NCBI GenBank assembly: GCA_949318235.1
Contig: OX439133.1
Location: 30,660,129 to 30,724,128, forward strand
DNA: 64,000 bases
Reading direction: 5' to 3'
DNA from: Ecdyonurus torrentis
Taxonomy: Eukaryota > Arthropoda > Insecta > Ephemeroptera > Heptageniidae
Shown piece by piece: positions 11,701 to 21,204 of the stretch; within the stretch, counting starts at the first letter, position 1; each line of letters starts with the position of its first letter. Below the pieces are notes generated by a model. That model searched no databases. It was not told where the DNA came from and saw nothing but the letters and a program-made list of their open reading frames with translations. The position numbers were made by a program, and so were the translations under genes.

Positions 11701-14700
11701 TCTACTATAATATACTTATACTATGGTATTAATAAGTTTAAAAAAAATATTTAGAAAATAGTTGGTAGAGATTAGAGCACGTTGAATTGAAAATTAATAA
11801 AACGCGAAAATTCTCTAATTTAAATAGTAAATTGGGACTAGGGATCAAATATTCTAGCTTTAGCTAGTTAAAAAGTAGACGTTAAAGGGATGGAGGTATA
11901 GTGTCAAAATAAAATACAATGTGCCTAGCATCTCACGTTCTCACACTACGTCAAAGACACAACATTATAAAACAGCATCAGACTTACTCTTTGCCTTAGA
12001 CCGGTTTCGTCCTTTACCTAGGACTCATCAGTAAGGCTCGGCAGAGAGCTCTGTACAGCTAGAGATGGCTCACACCACATCTGCTAACTGACTGAGCACT
12101 GACTTCCTCAGCTCAGTCAGTTAGCAGATGTGGTGTGAGCCATCTCTAGCTGTACAGAGCTCTCTGCCGAGCCTTACTGATGAGTCCTAGGTAAAGGACG
12201 AAACCGGTCTAAGGCAAAGAGTAAGTCTGATGCTGTTTTATAATGTTGTGTCTTTGACGTAGTGTGAGAACGTGAGATGCTAGGCACATTGTATTTTATT
12301 TTGACACTATACCTCCATCCCTTTAACGTCTACTTTTTAACTAGCTAAAGCTAGAATATTTGATCCCTAGTCCCAATTTACTATTTAAATTAGAGAATTT
12401 TCGCGTTTTATTAATTTTCAATTCAACGTGCTCTAATCTCTACCAACTATTTTCTAAATATTTTTTTTAAACTTATTAATACTAACCGCGATGGTTTTTT
12501 CCTAATAAGCTTATACTATGGTATTACTATTTATGAAAATAATTGTAAATGTTGTATGGAGCCGGTGCGCCTCTTCCTTTTAATTGAAAAATTAAATCAA
12601 AGTTGTCAATTTTATAATATTGAACAAATGACACGGGAAATTTCAAAAATTCGTTTGTGTCCTATCGTACGTGTAGAATTGTTGGAGTCAGTAATTGCCC
12701 TCCTGATGTTACTAAACCATCCCTCATGTCATGTTGCAGGATTGGCATCACTCGTGCCGCCACGCTGCTGTCACTAAAGCATGGTCTAGTGAGGCTGGAC
12801 AACGTGTGGGGTGTGGGAGGAGGCACCAGGCCAGTCAAGAGCTTGATCAGACAGATGGTGCTTCTACTGCAGGAGTATTTGTCTTCAGGAGATCTGCAGG
12901 AGGCGCAGAGGTGCCTGCAGTCTCTGGAAGTGCCACATTTCCATCACGAACTTGTCTATGAGGTCAGTATCACACTAGTCAACTTACTTTTTTATCATTT
13001 AGAATAGTAGATTGATAATTACCATACTTTATTATCCAAATTGCAATGTTGCCCGATGCTTAACAAAATTAAGGCTGTTAAAATCGTCAATCTGGCAGCG
13101 TTTTTCCCTCCTTTTTGTTCACCCTGAGCTACCCTTCAGCCAATCGCCTGCTATCCACCAATCCGACTGCCAGGGTGGATTTAAAAAAAAATACTACCCT
13201 TACAGTTCCCGCAATTCTGCCGCCTGCAATAAAAATTTATGAACGCACTGCTACCAACTTTCTCTTCACTGCTGCCTATAGTGAGAGTATAGCAATGCTC
13301 TATCCTTGCTATATAGATCAGTGGCTTGGTCCCAGAGGGGCATCATCAAAACCAATCAGCTATTGAGTTAAAAGGGGGCGTAACCCAACAAATCTGTGCC
13401 CGATTATATTTGAGTCCTTTCTCTATTTAGTTGCTTATACAACAGACATTCAGCTGATATTTTCCATTGTTATAATAATCACCTGATTATCAGGTGTTTT
13501 TGGATGTTAGCCAATCAGAAACTTGGATTTATCCAGTTATATAAGCGACTATTGTAAGTTTCTAATGTTTGTGTATTTTGTGTGTCTGGCAGGCTGTGGT
13601 GATGACACTGGAGGCTATCAATGGTCCTAAAGAAGACAAGATGGTCAAATTGCTCAAGTCATTGTCCGATGCAATCATCATCACACCAGATATGATGGAG
13701 AGAGTGAGTACACTTTTATTACTATATGCTGACAAACGAACTAAAATATCTGTCATTTTGATTGACAATACCCTAAAAAAGAAATAGAGTAGAGGAGGCT
13801 AGACAAAATATATTGTATAATTAGTTGTATATCATCTCACTCAAGCAGGTGTCACTAGCCATCCATCAATGTATAAAAAATTAGATAAAGAGGTAGTTAC
13901 AATAATTAGGAAAATATGACAGCTAAATACTAAATTCACACAAAAAATTATTATGATTAAAAGTTAAAAACGTGTCATCCTTAAATTTTATCACGAAATG
14001 CAAATTTTGCAAACCAAGAAAAAAAAAGAGGAAGATGTGTTGCCTCTCTTTGTTTTGCAACCATGGCTGCATGTTAAAACTAAATTTTAGTACCTGCACT
14101 TTAGTTCGTTAGTTAGACTACATTTGTACGTGTTTTTTTTTTTTTTTTTTTTGTTTTTTTTTGTTTTTTTTTTTTTTCCCTCCCAGATTTGATTGAACTA
14201 AAAAAATAGATGAATTGTAAAATAAAAGGGAGGAGCAATAACTTCTAATGCAAGCCACAATTTAATGTATTTAATTAAATATTGCAAATCTATATACCAG
14301 GCTAAATGGACCACTAGCAATCAATGTTATTTTAAATTGTAATATTAGCAGCATTAGCATTGCTTAGTATCTGAAAATTATGAATGATTTCTTTAAGAAG
14401 CAGCATCATCTTTGATGTTGGTTTTCTTAAATATTTGAAAATGTTTTCACATGTTTGACATAGCTAAACTTTTAAGTGCCATTTCTTCTTTATTTTGTGT
14501 TTATATTGTAATTCACAGACGTCTAGTTTGCGAGATATCAGTCGGTCACTGACCCCCTTAACTGTGTAAGTTAATTTTAATGAGGTGTTGATTTCTCCAG
14601 GGATTCCTGCGTGTGTTTGAGGACATGCCGGACATCTGCCTGGACGTACCTTTGGCGTACTCTGTGCTCGACAGATTTATGGAGAAATGTCAGAAAGCAG

Positions 14701-16054
14701 GATTCATCACTACTGAACTCATCAAACAACTGCCATCACGGTGAGTCAAACAACAGTAAATATTAGGCCTATAGGGTGTGTGCGCATGACGCCATTCTGA
14801 ATGCTTTTTTATGCTCATCTTGAGTTATGAATAACATTGCTCAGCATAGGACAAAAACATAGTATTTGACTATTTTCTTTGGTAAATTAGCTGTTTTGTG
14901 GTCATTATTATTTTTCTTGCATACTTGAGATACAATTCAACCTGTTAACATCATCAATGCTCTCAAAAATATTGCTAAGTAGTTTTAAACTGGCAAAATG
15001 TGCTATTTTCCTGTACCAGCCAATGTTATTTAGTACTCACTTATGGCGTTGACTTAAACATGAATGAAACCACCCTATAGACCCCTTGCACATCCTTGTG
15101 CTTTGACGCCATGTTTGTGGTGCCTAATGCATTGTCCAGCATAGGCGAAACATCATTTTCCCTCATTTGTTGCAAAACAGAAGTATATTTTGACTGTTAG
15201 CATTTTTCTGATATTCTTCAAACTTATTAGGAGCTAGAAATAAGGCTTTGACTGAGGTTTGAAGGTTTTTTTGCTGTTAAAAAAATAAAAATGATGTTTT
15301 TTCTATGCTGGCCTGTGTATACCCAACCAACAAAATGGCGGCTTTTAAATATGAGTGCAACCGGTCTGTAGCCTCTTCAGTGTGATGTAGGTTTGGGGTC
15401 GCTGTTATGGATTTTGCTTTCAGCGCGTTAATAATTAAAATTTTGAGATTGCGTTTTCGGGAGGTTTAATAACAGGATGATCAATATTAAAAAAAAAAAA
15501 AAAGCCGTCATTGTGTACTCCTTTAAAGCCCTTGTCAAGTTACTTTTTTATCATTTAGAATACTAGATTGATAATTACCATACCTTATTTTCCATGAATT
15601 AGACACCACCACAGTGATTTTGTATTTATTTTTATTTATTTTCATTTTGACTGTTATATCACGTATCTGACGTCACAATGTACCACCGCCAATCACAGTC
15701 ACTGCTCTGGTCATGTGATAAATTTAAGCCCCTCCCTCAAGTTCTTTGCACATCGATACATTGTGATGTCAGATGCATGAAATAACTGTCAAAATGAAAA
15801 TAAATACAAAATCAATGTGTTGGTGTCTAATTCATGGATAATAAGGCATGATAATTATCAATCTAGTATTCTAAATTATAAAAAAAAGTAAGTTGACAAG
15901 GGCTTTAAGACGTGACAACAACTGGATCTAGACCATAGCCCGTTGTTTACTAGCTGAATACATTACTAATAATATCTTTGTTCTATTTGCTTACAGAGGC
16001 CGCAAGCGCTTCGTGTCTGAAGGAGATGGTGGCAAAATCAAGGACCATTACTGA
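5564..16054 (+). CDS. PDCD4: Programmed cell death 4 (PDCD4), C-terminal eight exons
   Basis: PDCD4 is a tumour-suppressor protein that binds the helicase eIF4A through two MA3 domains and inhibits cap-dependent translation. Eight exons join in one open frame: 5564-5721, 7575-7676, 8997-9114, 9387-9663, 12740-12962, 13593-13703, 14601-14740 and 15997-16054. They give 394 residues ending in TGA. Diagnostic segments are [42 protein letters not shown] and the C-terminal [13 protein letters not shown]. The eIF4A-contact aspartates known in the human protein appear conserved in LDTP and LDVP. The linker between the MA3 domains carries an extra Pro-Val rich stretch. The first visible exon starts in phase 1, so roughly the first 100 residues (RNA-binding region) lie upstream or went unrecognised. 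Confidence 0.95.
6856..7202. mobile_element. Palindromic MITE family C, copy 1
   Basis: TAGGAGAAACCAGCGCTGGT at the left matches in reverse complement ACCAGCACTGGTTTCTCCTA at the right. The arms are about 165 bp and meet near 7030. Relatives lie at 21690-21960, 29090-29215 (half) and 31858-32225. It sits in the PDCD4 intron directly next to a family A MITE. Confidence 0.85.
7202..7508 (-). mobile_element. MITE family A, copy 2
   Basis: TAGGGTGTGTACGCATGACG at one end and GAAACCACCCTA at the other, in inverted orientation to copy 1. The body is shared with the other four copies. It lies 67 bp upstream of PDCD4 visible exon 2. Confidence 0.88.
7575..7676 (+). CDS. PDCD4: PDCD4 visible exon 2 (start of MA3-1)
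   Basis: Bounded by GTTTACAG and GTGATT. It has 34 codons in phase 0 and contains [14 protein letters not shown], the first helices of MA3 domain 1. Confidence 0.93.
7977..8640. mobile_element. Family D element interrupted by a hairpin array
   Basis: Begins GATAAAGAAAAGGATAGAAA and continues with the family D phrases CCACAGTAGAAGTTGTAT and AATGACATTATCAATCA. The complementary half returns near 8530 (TTGATAATGTCATTACAATGA in part). Between the halves lies the array annotated at 8225-8525. No ORF. Confidence 0.75.
8225..8525. repeat. Tandem array of three hairpins
   Basis: Three head-to-tail copies of a unit of roughly 100-120 bp. Each has CAGTTCAATGTAATCAGCTC, a short loop, and GATTACATTGAACTGGCTAC as the returning strand, followed by GAAGCTGCTAACTT and ATCAATATTGAT. 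Each unit can fold on its own. Confidence 0.85.
8997..9114 (+). CDS. PDCD4: PDCD4 visible exon 3 (MA3-1)
   Basis: Bounded by ACTACAG and GTATGG. It reads [20 protein letters not shown] and continues to ERDIAR, ending in phase 1. It matches the SLALEGKASHREMTS region of the family. Confidence 0.93.
9165..9350 (+). repeat. Dispersed repeat family G, partial copy
   Basis: Shares AGATTTTGAGATACAAGCCA, TGATGGTCAC-like and GTTCTGAAAATTTTA phrases with 18115-18480 and 32585-32945. It ends about 37 bp before the acceptor of PDCD4 visible exon 4. Confidence 0.75.
9387..9663 (+). CDS. PDCD4: PDCD4 visible exon 4 (end of MA3-1 and linker)
   Basis: Bounded by GATTGCAG and GTGAGA. It starts in phase 1 and ends in phase 2. 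[16 protein letters not shown] matches the family segment holding the eIF4A-contact aspartate. The 3' half encodes a Pro-Val rich linker ([13 protein letters not shown]), which is longer than the vertebrate linker as I recall it. Confidence 0.93.
10055..10934. mobile_element. Non-autonomous hAT element with 8-bp target duplication
   Basis: Terminal inverted repeats CAGGGGCGGATCCAGG and CCTGGATCCGCCCCTG bound 880 bp. GCCACCGC is duplicated exactly at 10047-10054 and 10935-10942, and an 8-bp duplication is the hAT hallmark. Internal G/C homopolymers flank AT-rich DNA without a transposase. A second copy at 55297-58842 matches in reverse complement. Confidence 0.93.
11993..12037 (-). ncRNA. Hammerhead ribozyme, type I (left arm)
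   Basis: Mirror copy of the right-arm ribozyme on the - strand. CTGATGA is at 12031-12025, GAAA at 12008-12005, stem II at 12024-12021 and 12012-12009, and stem I at 12037-12032 and 11998-11993. Predicted cleavage lies between 11999 and 11998. All core bases are intact. Confidence 0.9.
12171..12215 (+). ncRNA. Hammerhead ribozyme, type I (right arm)
   Basis: The conserved core CTGATGA lies at 12177-12183 and GAAA at 12200-12203. Stem II is GTCC/GGAC (12184-12187 with 12196-12199) around an 8-nt loop. Stem I is GCCTTA/TAAGGC (12171-12176 with 12210-12215), extended after an internal loop by CTCT/AGAG. The predicted cleavage site follows GTC at 12209. Stem III is the self-complementary ACCGGT (12203-12208) with no loop, so activity is expected as a dimer, as described for minimal hammerheads in animal repeats and Penelope-like elements. 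Confidence 0.9.
12740..12962 (+). CDS. PDCD4: PDCD4 visible exon 5 (start of MA3-2)
   Basis: Bounded by TGTTGCAG and GTCAGT. The first base completes an Arg codon, followed by 74 codons ending in phase 0. It contains NVWGVGGG (compare VWGSGGG in vertebrates), [15 protein letters not shown] and [12 protein letters not shown], which opens MA3 domain 2. Confidence 0.94.
12979..13050 (+). mobile_element. Fragment of piggyBac-type MITE family B
   Basis: The segment CAACTTACTTTTTTATCATT to TTATTATCCA matches the left end of the elements at 15523 and 31398. Only the first 70 bp are present, just inside the donor of PDCD4 visible exon 5. Confidence 0.7.
13051..13592 (+). other. PDCD4 intron sequence
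   Basis: More GC-rich than its surroundings, with several ATTGG/CCAAT-type boxes. A short element with imperfect ends (TTGCTTATA near 13431, TTATATAAGCGAC near 13540) may be a small MITE. No exon was supported here. Confidence 0.35.
13593..13703 (+). CDS. PDCD4: PDCD4 visible exon 6 (MA3-2)
   Basis: Bounded by TCTGGCAG and GTGAGT. It has 37 codons in phase 0: [20 protein letters not shown] to TPDMMER. Confidence 0.92.
14601..14740 (+). CDS. PDCD4: PDCD4 visible exon 7 (end of MA3-2)
   Basis: Bounded by TTCTCCAG and GTGAGT. It reads [20 protein letters not shown] to KQLPS and ends in phase 2. MPDICLDVP matches the second eIF4A-contact segment. Confidence 0.93.
14772..15077 (-). mobile_element. 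MITE family A, copy 3
   Basis: TAGGGTGTGTGCGCATGACG to GAAACCACCCTA, full length, in a PDCD4 intron. It is immediately followed by a different element. Confidence 0.88.
15078..15370. mobile_element. Short terminal-inverted-repeat element abutting MITE A
   Basis: Begins TAGACCCCTTGCAC and ends GTGCAACCGGTCTGTA, giving imperfect inverted ends of about 14 bp next to TA. The body has no ORF. Confidence 0.55.
15523..15908. mobile_element. piggyBac-type MITE family B, full copy
   Basis: Ends AGCCCTTGTCAA and TTGACAAGGGCT are flanked on both sides by TTAA, the piggyBac target. Subterminal sequence is also inverted (CTAGATTGATAATTA and TAATTATCAATCTAG). No transposase. It lies 88 bp before the last PDCD4 exon. 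A second copy is at 31398-31843 and a fragment at 12979. Confidence 0.88.
15997..16054 (+). CDS. PDCD4: PDCD4 last coding exon
   Basis: Follows TGCTTACAG. It completes an Arg codon and reads [18 protein letters not shown] then TGA. RKRFVS matches the C-terminal Akt/S6K-type phosphosite context of vertebrate PDCD4. Confidence 0.95.
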
Positions 16055-16480
16055 ACATTTCCAAGTCGCAACAAAGAAGCCAAACCACTTTGAGTGGAAC
16101 TTAAACATCCCCTCCTACTACCCTTATCTCTTGTAAACCCCCACCCCCTTTCTCCTAGTGTCCATTGTGGGGGCAGCCCCCCCTTTCCTTTCCCCCTCAT
16201 TTATAACTACTATACATGTAGCACTTATCTTCAATTCTTCAAAAAAAATCGTCTTTAAAAAAAAATATATATATTACATAATACAAAATAATAATAAAAA
16301 AATATATATAAAAAAGTACAAAATTCTTTTACAACAAAAAAAAAAATCAATTTTTGGGTGGGGATCTTTTTTCCATATTAGAAATGCATATTTATATATA
16401 ACCATTGGCTTGATGTAATTTATACATAGCAGTCTTCATAATAATAAAAGTATTTTTGTTTAATTTTCATAATAAAAACA
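16055..16480 (+). other. PDCD4: PDCD4 3' UTR with candidate poly(A) signals
   Basis: C-rich then AT-rich sequence after the stop codon. AATAAA occurs at 16443-16448 and 16471-16476, either of which could direct cleavage. The UTR extent is inferred. Confidence 0.5.
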
Positions 16481-16565
16481 GAAAATTTTTCAAAATAATA
16501 TTAATCCAAGGGTTCAATGTATTTAAAAAAAAAATGTAAAGCCCAGAATATCACCAAAATTAATT

Positions 16566-16597
<32 letters not shown>

Positions 16598-18114
16598 CAC
16601 TCTTATATAAGGCTTAATATTATATGAAAAAATCTATTAGAAAATATCAGCTTTATTGGTAATATAAAATAATAATCAAATTTTTTTATTAAATAAAAAA
16701 AAAGTCAATATTTTTTCATTATTGTACTCCAAATTTTGTCCAAATAGTCTTAGTTTTTTCATATTGTATTAGTTTTCTTTATAATTGGGAATATTTTTAT
16801 AAAAAAAAGGTAATTTGTGTAAAAAAAAAATGAAAAAGAGGCCTAATTTCTTTTTTAAAAATTATACTGGTGTTAAAAAACTTTTTTTTTTTTTTTTTTT
16901 TTTTTGCAGTCATGGAAAATAAAAATTTCAAATTTTCCAGGGATGTTGTCCTCAAATTATTAAATAAAAAATGTAAAATTCATGATGATGGGGCACATAT
17001 TATGTCCTTTAACCCCTTCTGTGCCGTCATAAACTGGGGTTTAAAAAACTGTAAATAGGCAGTGGAAAATAGGCATGTCATTATGAAATTCATTCTACGA
17101 TAGATATTGTAATACTGCCTATTTTAGAAGTTGGCTCCCCAGTTTGTGACGCTACAGATGCATCAAGTGACATAATATATCGTCTCTATCGCGTCAAAAT
17201 ATACCAAGTGAAGTTATCACAAGCACGTCAAACGTTCCATCTACATTGGGCTTACATTGTCACATGGAACTTTTGGTGCACTCGTAATAACTTCAATTGG
17301 CACATTTTCATGCGATAGAGACGATATTATGTATGTATTATAGTCTCATATCATTGAGGAATTTTTTTTTTTTTTTTTTTTTTTTTTAAGGCCAGATTTT
17401 CTTAAAATGAAAAACTGCAGAGGCCCTAAATCTAAAAAAAAAATCTTGTATTTTTAAATTAAAACTTTAAATTCTCTAATTACTCTCTTAAAATAAATCA
17501 CCAGTAAAAAAAGAAAAGAAATATATATTTAAAAAAAATGGTGGACTGGGCAAAAGTAATAGGAAGGCTGAATATAGAAATATAAATAATACTTAAATAA
17601 TAAATAAATAAATATATTAATTAATATTGTAGCATCTTATTTTTCTCGCATAAAATTATATCTCGTAATATGAAATATATAAAAATAATACAAAAAAATA
17701 TATAAACATAGTAAAAAACAAAATAATGGCTGCTCTCTTTAAAAAAATATATATATAAATGAAAATGTTGTAAATTAGTTCCTAAGATTTCAACTTTATT
17801 GCATTTGCAGATAAAAAATGTGTTTTAGAAAATGAAAATAATTATGTGCAATTTTTTTTTTTCTTTTTTTCATTCTCTGCTCATAATTTTGTGTTTTTTT
17901 CTCATTAATTTTTTTCTCTTTAAATTTTTTTTCTTCTTCTTTTATTTTTCATTTAATGGTTAAGATTTAAAAATTAAATAAAAAATGTATCATTAATTTG
18001 TATTTGTGTATAAAATAAAAATCTCGAATAGAGCACTAAAAATGTAAAATGTATTTTTCTTATATTTCTTGTGCTTGCAATTTTGCTTCCCCTTTATTGC
18101 TTCTATTTAATTAA
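16481..18114. other. AT-rich intergenic DNA
   Basis: Poly(T) tracts at about 16570-16597, 16871-16905 and 17362-17387. A repeat at 17050-17350 contains CAGTTTGTGACGCTACAG and an inverted pair near TATCGTCTCTATCGCG and CGATAGAGACGATA, and is related to 33945-34140. No gene seen. Confidence 0.5.
17050..17350. repeat. Dispersed repeat with nested inverted segment
   Basis: The outer part shares the phrases CAGTTTGTGA and GACATAATAT with 33945-34140. An inner inverted pair (CGTCTCTATCGCG at about 17181 and CGATAGAGACG at about 17313) is absent from the second copy, which suggests a nested insertion. Confidence 0.55.
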
Positions 18115-18480
18115 GGTGGGAAATCATCTATTGCAGGATTTGACTAAAAAGTTGTAAAGACAGAAAAATCTGAAATTTTGTACAGTGATACATTAGGATA
18201 AGGTATCTTCAAAAATGTAAAAAATTTGGGGGGTCACTCACCAAATCACCATGCTAGATTTTGAATTATGATTGTTTGAAGTTTTAGTCCCATAAGAGCC
18301 CATGATAATTTCAATAATTAATTTCTCTCTTTATGTGATGGTCACGGGTTCTGAAAATTTTATCATAGGTAGCTGTTACTATTAACTTTCAAATGGCATC
18401 ATAAAATTTCGAAGTTTTCTTTTTAGATTTTGAGATACAAGCCATCTATATACAACCCTTAAAGATTTTTGCGTAGTATA
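18115..18480 (+). repeat. Dispersed repeat family G, longest copy
   Basis: Shares the order of phrases TGATACATTAGGATAA, CCATGCTAGATTTT, GATGGTCAC and TTTTGAGATACAAGCCATCT with 32585-32945, and its 3' half with 9165-9350. No ORF. Confidence 0.78.
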
Positions 18481-18762
18481 TAATATAGCTTTCAATATAG
18501 CGTGCTTTAATTATAGGCTATCTATTACTTTTCTTTGATTTGCATTTTAAACATTTTTTTTTCTTACCTATTATATTAGGCCCTATATTATAATTAATAT
18601 TAATTATATTATTATTAACATTATATTATTTTCTTATCTTAAAATCCTATACTAGTTTATTTTATTAGAAAAGGTTTGACTTTAGAGAGTTTTATGTAAT
18701 AATATAAAAACAAAACAACAATAACTAAAAAAAAAACATATAGGTATATAATAAAGGTTGAT

Positions 18763-18862
18763 TGTTTGTAAACCCTGTTCTCTGCTCCTAAAATGATGAT
18801 TAATATTGTTAATTCAAATGGAATGCGCATTTTTTGGTGCATAAGAACAGGGTTTACAAACA
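18763..18862. mobile_element. Hairpin MITE family E, copy 1
   Basis: TGTTTGTAAACCCTGTTC is answered by GAACAGGGTTTACAAACA, with a partly paired middle containing GGAATGCGCATTTTTTGGTG. About 100 bp. It is one of seven copies in the window. Confidence 0.85.
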
Positions 18863-18889
18863 GCATTATTGACTAATACAGGAGCAAAT

Positions 18890-19005
18890 GTTTTGAGACT
18901 AAAAACTGTAAAAGTGATTTTGCTCACATCCACTTCCATTTACATGTAGTATGTAAAAACACATGCGGATGTGAGCAAAATTGCTTAAAGGTTGCTGCCT
19001 CAAAA
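18890..19005. repeat. Hairpin element family K
   Basis: TTTTGCTCACATCC pairs with GGATGTGAGCAAAA around a short loop. A related hairpin with the same stem type lies at 50634-50798. Confidence 0.65.
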
Positions 19006-19164
19006 ACAGTTCAGTTTTTCATTTATCATATTAGATGTTAAAAAATTAAATTACATAATAGAAAGTAGTAGGATAGTTATGAGGTAGTTACTATTATTAA
19101 TTTTATTTTTAACTATTTAAATTACCTAATTAAATTAAGTTGCCTACTTTAAAATACTATCAAT

Positions 19165-19690
19165 TTAAAGAAAAAAAAGTTGTGGTAAGGATCAATAATA
19201 AAACGACAAGGATAGATTGAAGCAGCACTGACCTTACTTAGCACAGTAGAAGTTGTATGGAGAGGTGGAGGTCTCAAGTGGCAAAGAGTTATATTCATGT
19301 TTATATAACTGAGAGCTGTCATCATTGTAATGACATTATCAATCAAAGAAGAGATTTAATAATCAAAGGAAAGGATAGGAGAAACCAACAGGCGCCTCGA
19401 TCACCACGATGAGGTCCAACCAACTTGCCTTCACTATACTGTTAGCAACTGAAGAAGAGGGTTAATGTCCTTGAAACAACTTAAAATTTGTAAATATTTG
19501 TGTAAGCTGTGCCATCAAGATTTTCACCAAGCGACAGACCTCATCATGGCAAGGCGCTATACTTGGTTTCTCCTATCCTTTTCTTTGATTATTAATTCAA
19601 ACCGAAATAGTTTTAACCTTTCCTAATTAATTAAACTTCTACTGCGGTGAGTAAAGCCAGTGCTGCTGCAATTTCTATCATTTTCTTGGT
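19165..19690. mobile_element. Family D element with a nested palindrome
   Basis: The outer parts carry family D phrases (CACAGTAGAAGTTGTATGG and AATGACATTATCAATCA). The inner part at about 19370-19580 is a separate palindrome running from AAGGATAGGAGAAACCAA to TTGGTTTCTCCTATCCTT, with GAGGTCC and GACCTC inside. Confidence 0.7.
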
Positions 19691-20129
19691 TATTATTTAT
19701 TAATGTTAACCATGATGTTTTTTTCATTATAGTTATAAATATGCTATTTGTATAGGCCTATTTTATACCTATTTTATACAAATAATTGTTAATAAAAATA
19801 AAATATTGTCTTTTTTTTTTTTTTTTTTTTTTTTTTTGTGCTTATAAAATTAAATAAATAAGTATAGAACAAAAATGTAAGCTATGTTAACTATAGTAGG
19901 TATGGTTAATTATCATATTACAAAATAATACAAAACAACAAATAAGAGCTAATAGTTTTATTTAGTAGGAATTAAATAAAAGAGATAATTATAATGTCAC
20001 GTACATAAAAATAGATTATCAACATTCCATACATTTTTATTTTTTGTAAATAATACAAATATATTATAGCCTGTATATTATAGTAATCTGTAATGTTGTC
20101 CAGCACATTTGCCAGACCTCCTAGTGGTA
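19691..20129. other. AT-rich intergenic DNA
   Basis: Poly(T) tract at 19811-19837 and otherwise unremarkable sequence. No gene seen. Confidence 0.45.
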
Positions 20130-20455
20130 GATTACGGGCAACGCTGTTTTGGCCCATGAGGCGTTTCTTGCATCAGGAAATACGGCTCATGGGAAAGATA
20201 GCAACTATTCTGTAAAACAGTGGCTAAGATGGTACCAAGTCTGGACCGCTGTGCATGAAGCCTAGTAAGCTTCATCACATAAACAAAATTACTAAAAAAC
20301 AACAAAAACCTGCCTCGGACAGGCAGCATTATGGTGAGCAACGGTGTCACCGGTGTCACCATTTATCACTGGGTCAGGATAAAACATCTGTGTTGTTGGC
20401 TTACCCCGAAAGGGATTTATAGCGTCATGATATGTATGTATGTATTATAGCCTAA
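20130..20455 (+). mobile_element. Candidate retroposon 3' end with (TATG)n tail
   Basis: GC-richer block ending GGGATTTATAGCGTCATGAT followed by a short TATG microsatellite. A related ending (AAAAGGGACATATAGCATCA) occurs near 36555. Simple-repeat tails of this type are common in LINE-like or SINE elements. There is no ORF with recognisable domains. Confidence 0.4.
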
Positions 20456-20479
20456 GTATACATAGGCCTATATATTTGT

Positions 20480-21190
20480 ATATTAAAAAAAAAAATCTCT
20501 CCTAACCAAGAACTATAATAAATGCTTAAAAAACAGGACCATTTTTATAAATAATAAGTTGTACTATAAATATATCACAACATTTTGATCTATGTCTTTT
20601 TAACATAGTCTATTTTAAACTATGTATCAGTCATAGTTTCTCTGACTTTGTAAAGACTAACACAGAAACAATTCTAGTACATAAAATACACATAAATACA
20701 CATTTTCATACATTAAAGGCTATAATTACTAAAATAAGCAATTTGATTGACAGATGTAGTAATCTCAGATTACTATATATAAATTTTAATAAGTCATAAA
20801 AAAAAAAGGTTACAAAAAAGTTTTGACTTTTTTTTTCTTTCCCCTATTTTTACATACTTTACATACATAGTTAATTTTTGAAAAATTCACAACTGTTTAT
20901 GTTAATCACATTATTTTTTTACTAATATTATTTCATAGTTTTAAAATAATAGATACAGTAGATAGGCCTATATTTATTATAAAATAGACTATAATATTAT
21001 ATTTTAATACAAAAAAAAAAGGTATAAGCATTTTTTTCTCATCCTAACAAATTAAAACTATAATATAATATAATTGCTTAAAAAACAGAACCATTTTTAT
21101 AAAAAAAAAAATAAGTTTGTACCATAAATATATCACAACATTTTGATCTATATGGTTTATTTTAAACTATGGATCAGTCATAGTTTCTCT
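20480..21190. repeat. Local direct duplication, period about 550 bp
   Basis: The segment near 20525-20660 (ATCACAACATTTTGATCTAT to TTTCTCTGACTTTGTAA) recurs near 21075-21200 with small differences. The second copy is interrupted by the insertion at 21205. Confidence 0.75.
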
Positions 21191-21204
21191 GACTTTGTAA
21201 GGAC

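Larger units (their letters stand above)
11732..12509. mobile_element. Head-to-head palindromic retroelement repeat with two hammerhead ribozymes
   Basis: Two near-identical arms of about 375 bp run outward from a centre near 12110. The whole insert is flanked by a 17-bp direct repeat, CTTATACTATGGTATTA, at 11715-11731 and 12510-12526. A long target duplication of this kind suits target-primed reverse transcription rather than a DNA transposase. Each arm carries a hammerhead core about 60-70 bp from the centre. The right arm ends ACTAACCGCGATGG plus a T-rich tail and is about 35 bp longer than the left. Single-arm copies of the same repeat lie at 38890-39350 and 27870-28395. It lies in a PDCD4 intron. 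Confidence 0.85.

Noticed and set aside
13115..13366. 83-codon frame in a PDCD4 intron
   Set aside because: No splice sites in phase with the flanking PDCD4 exons, and the flanking exons already join in frame without it.
20130..20455. tRNA-derived SINE head
   Set aside because: I could not find convincing A and B box promoter elements or a tRNA fold, so only a retroposon-like tail is claimed.
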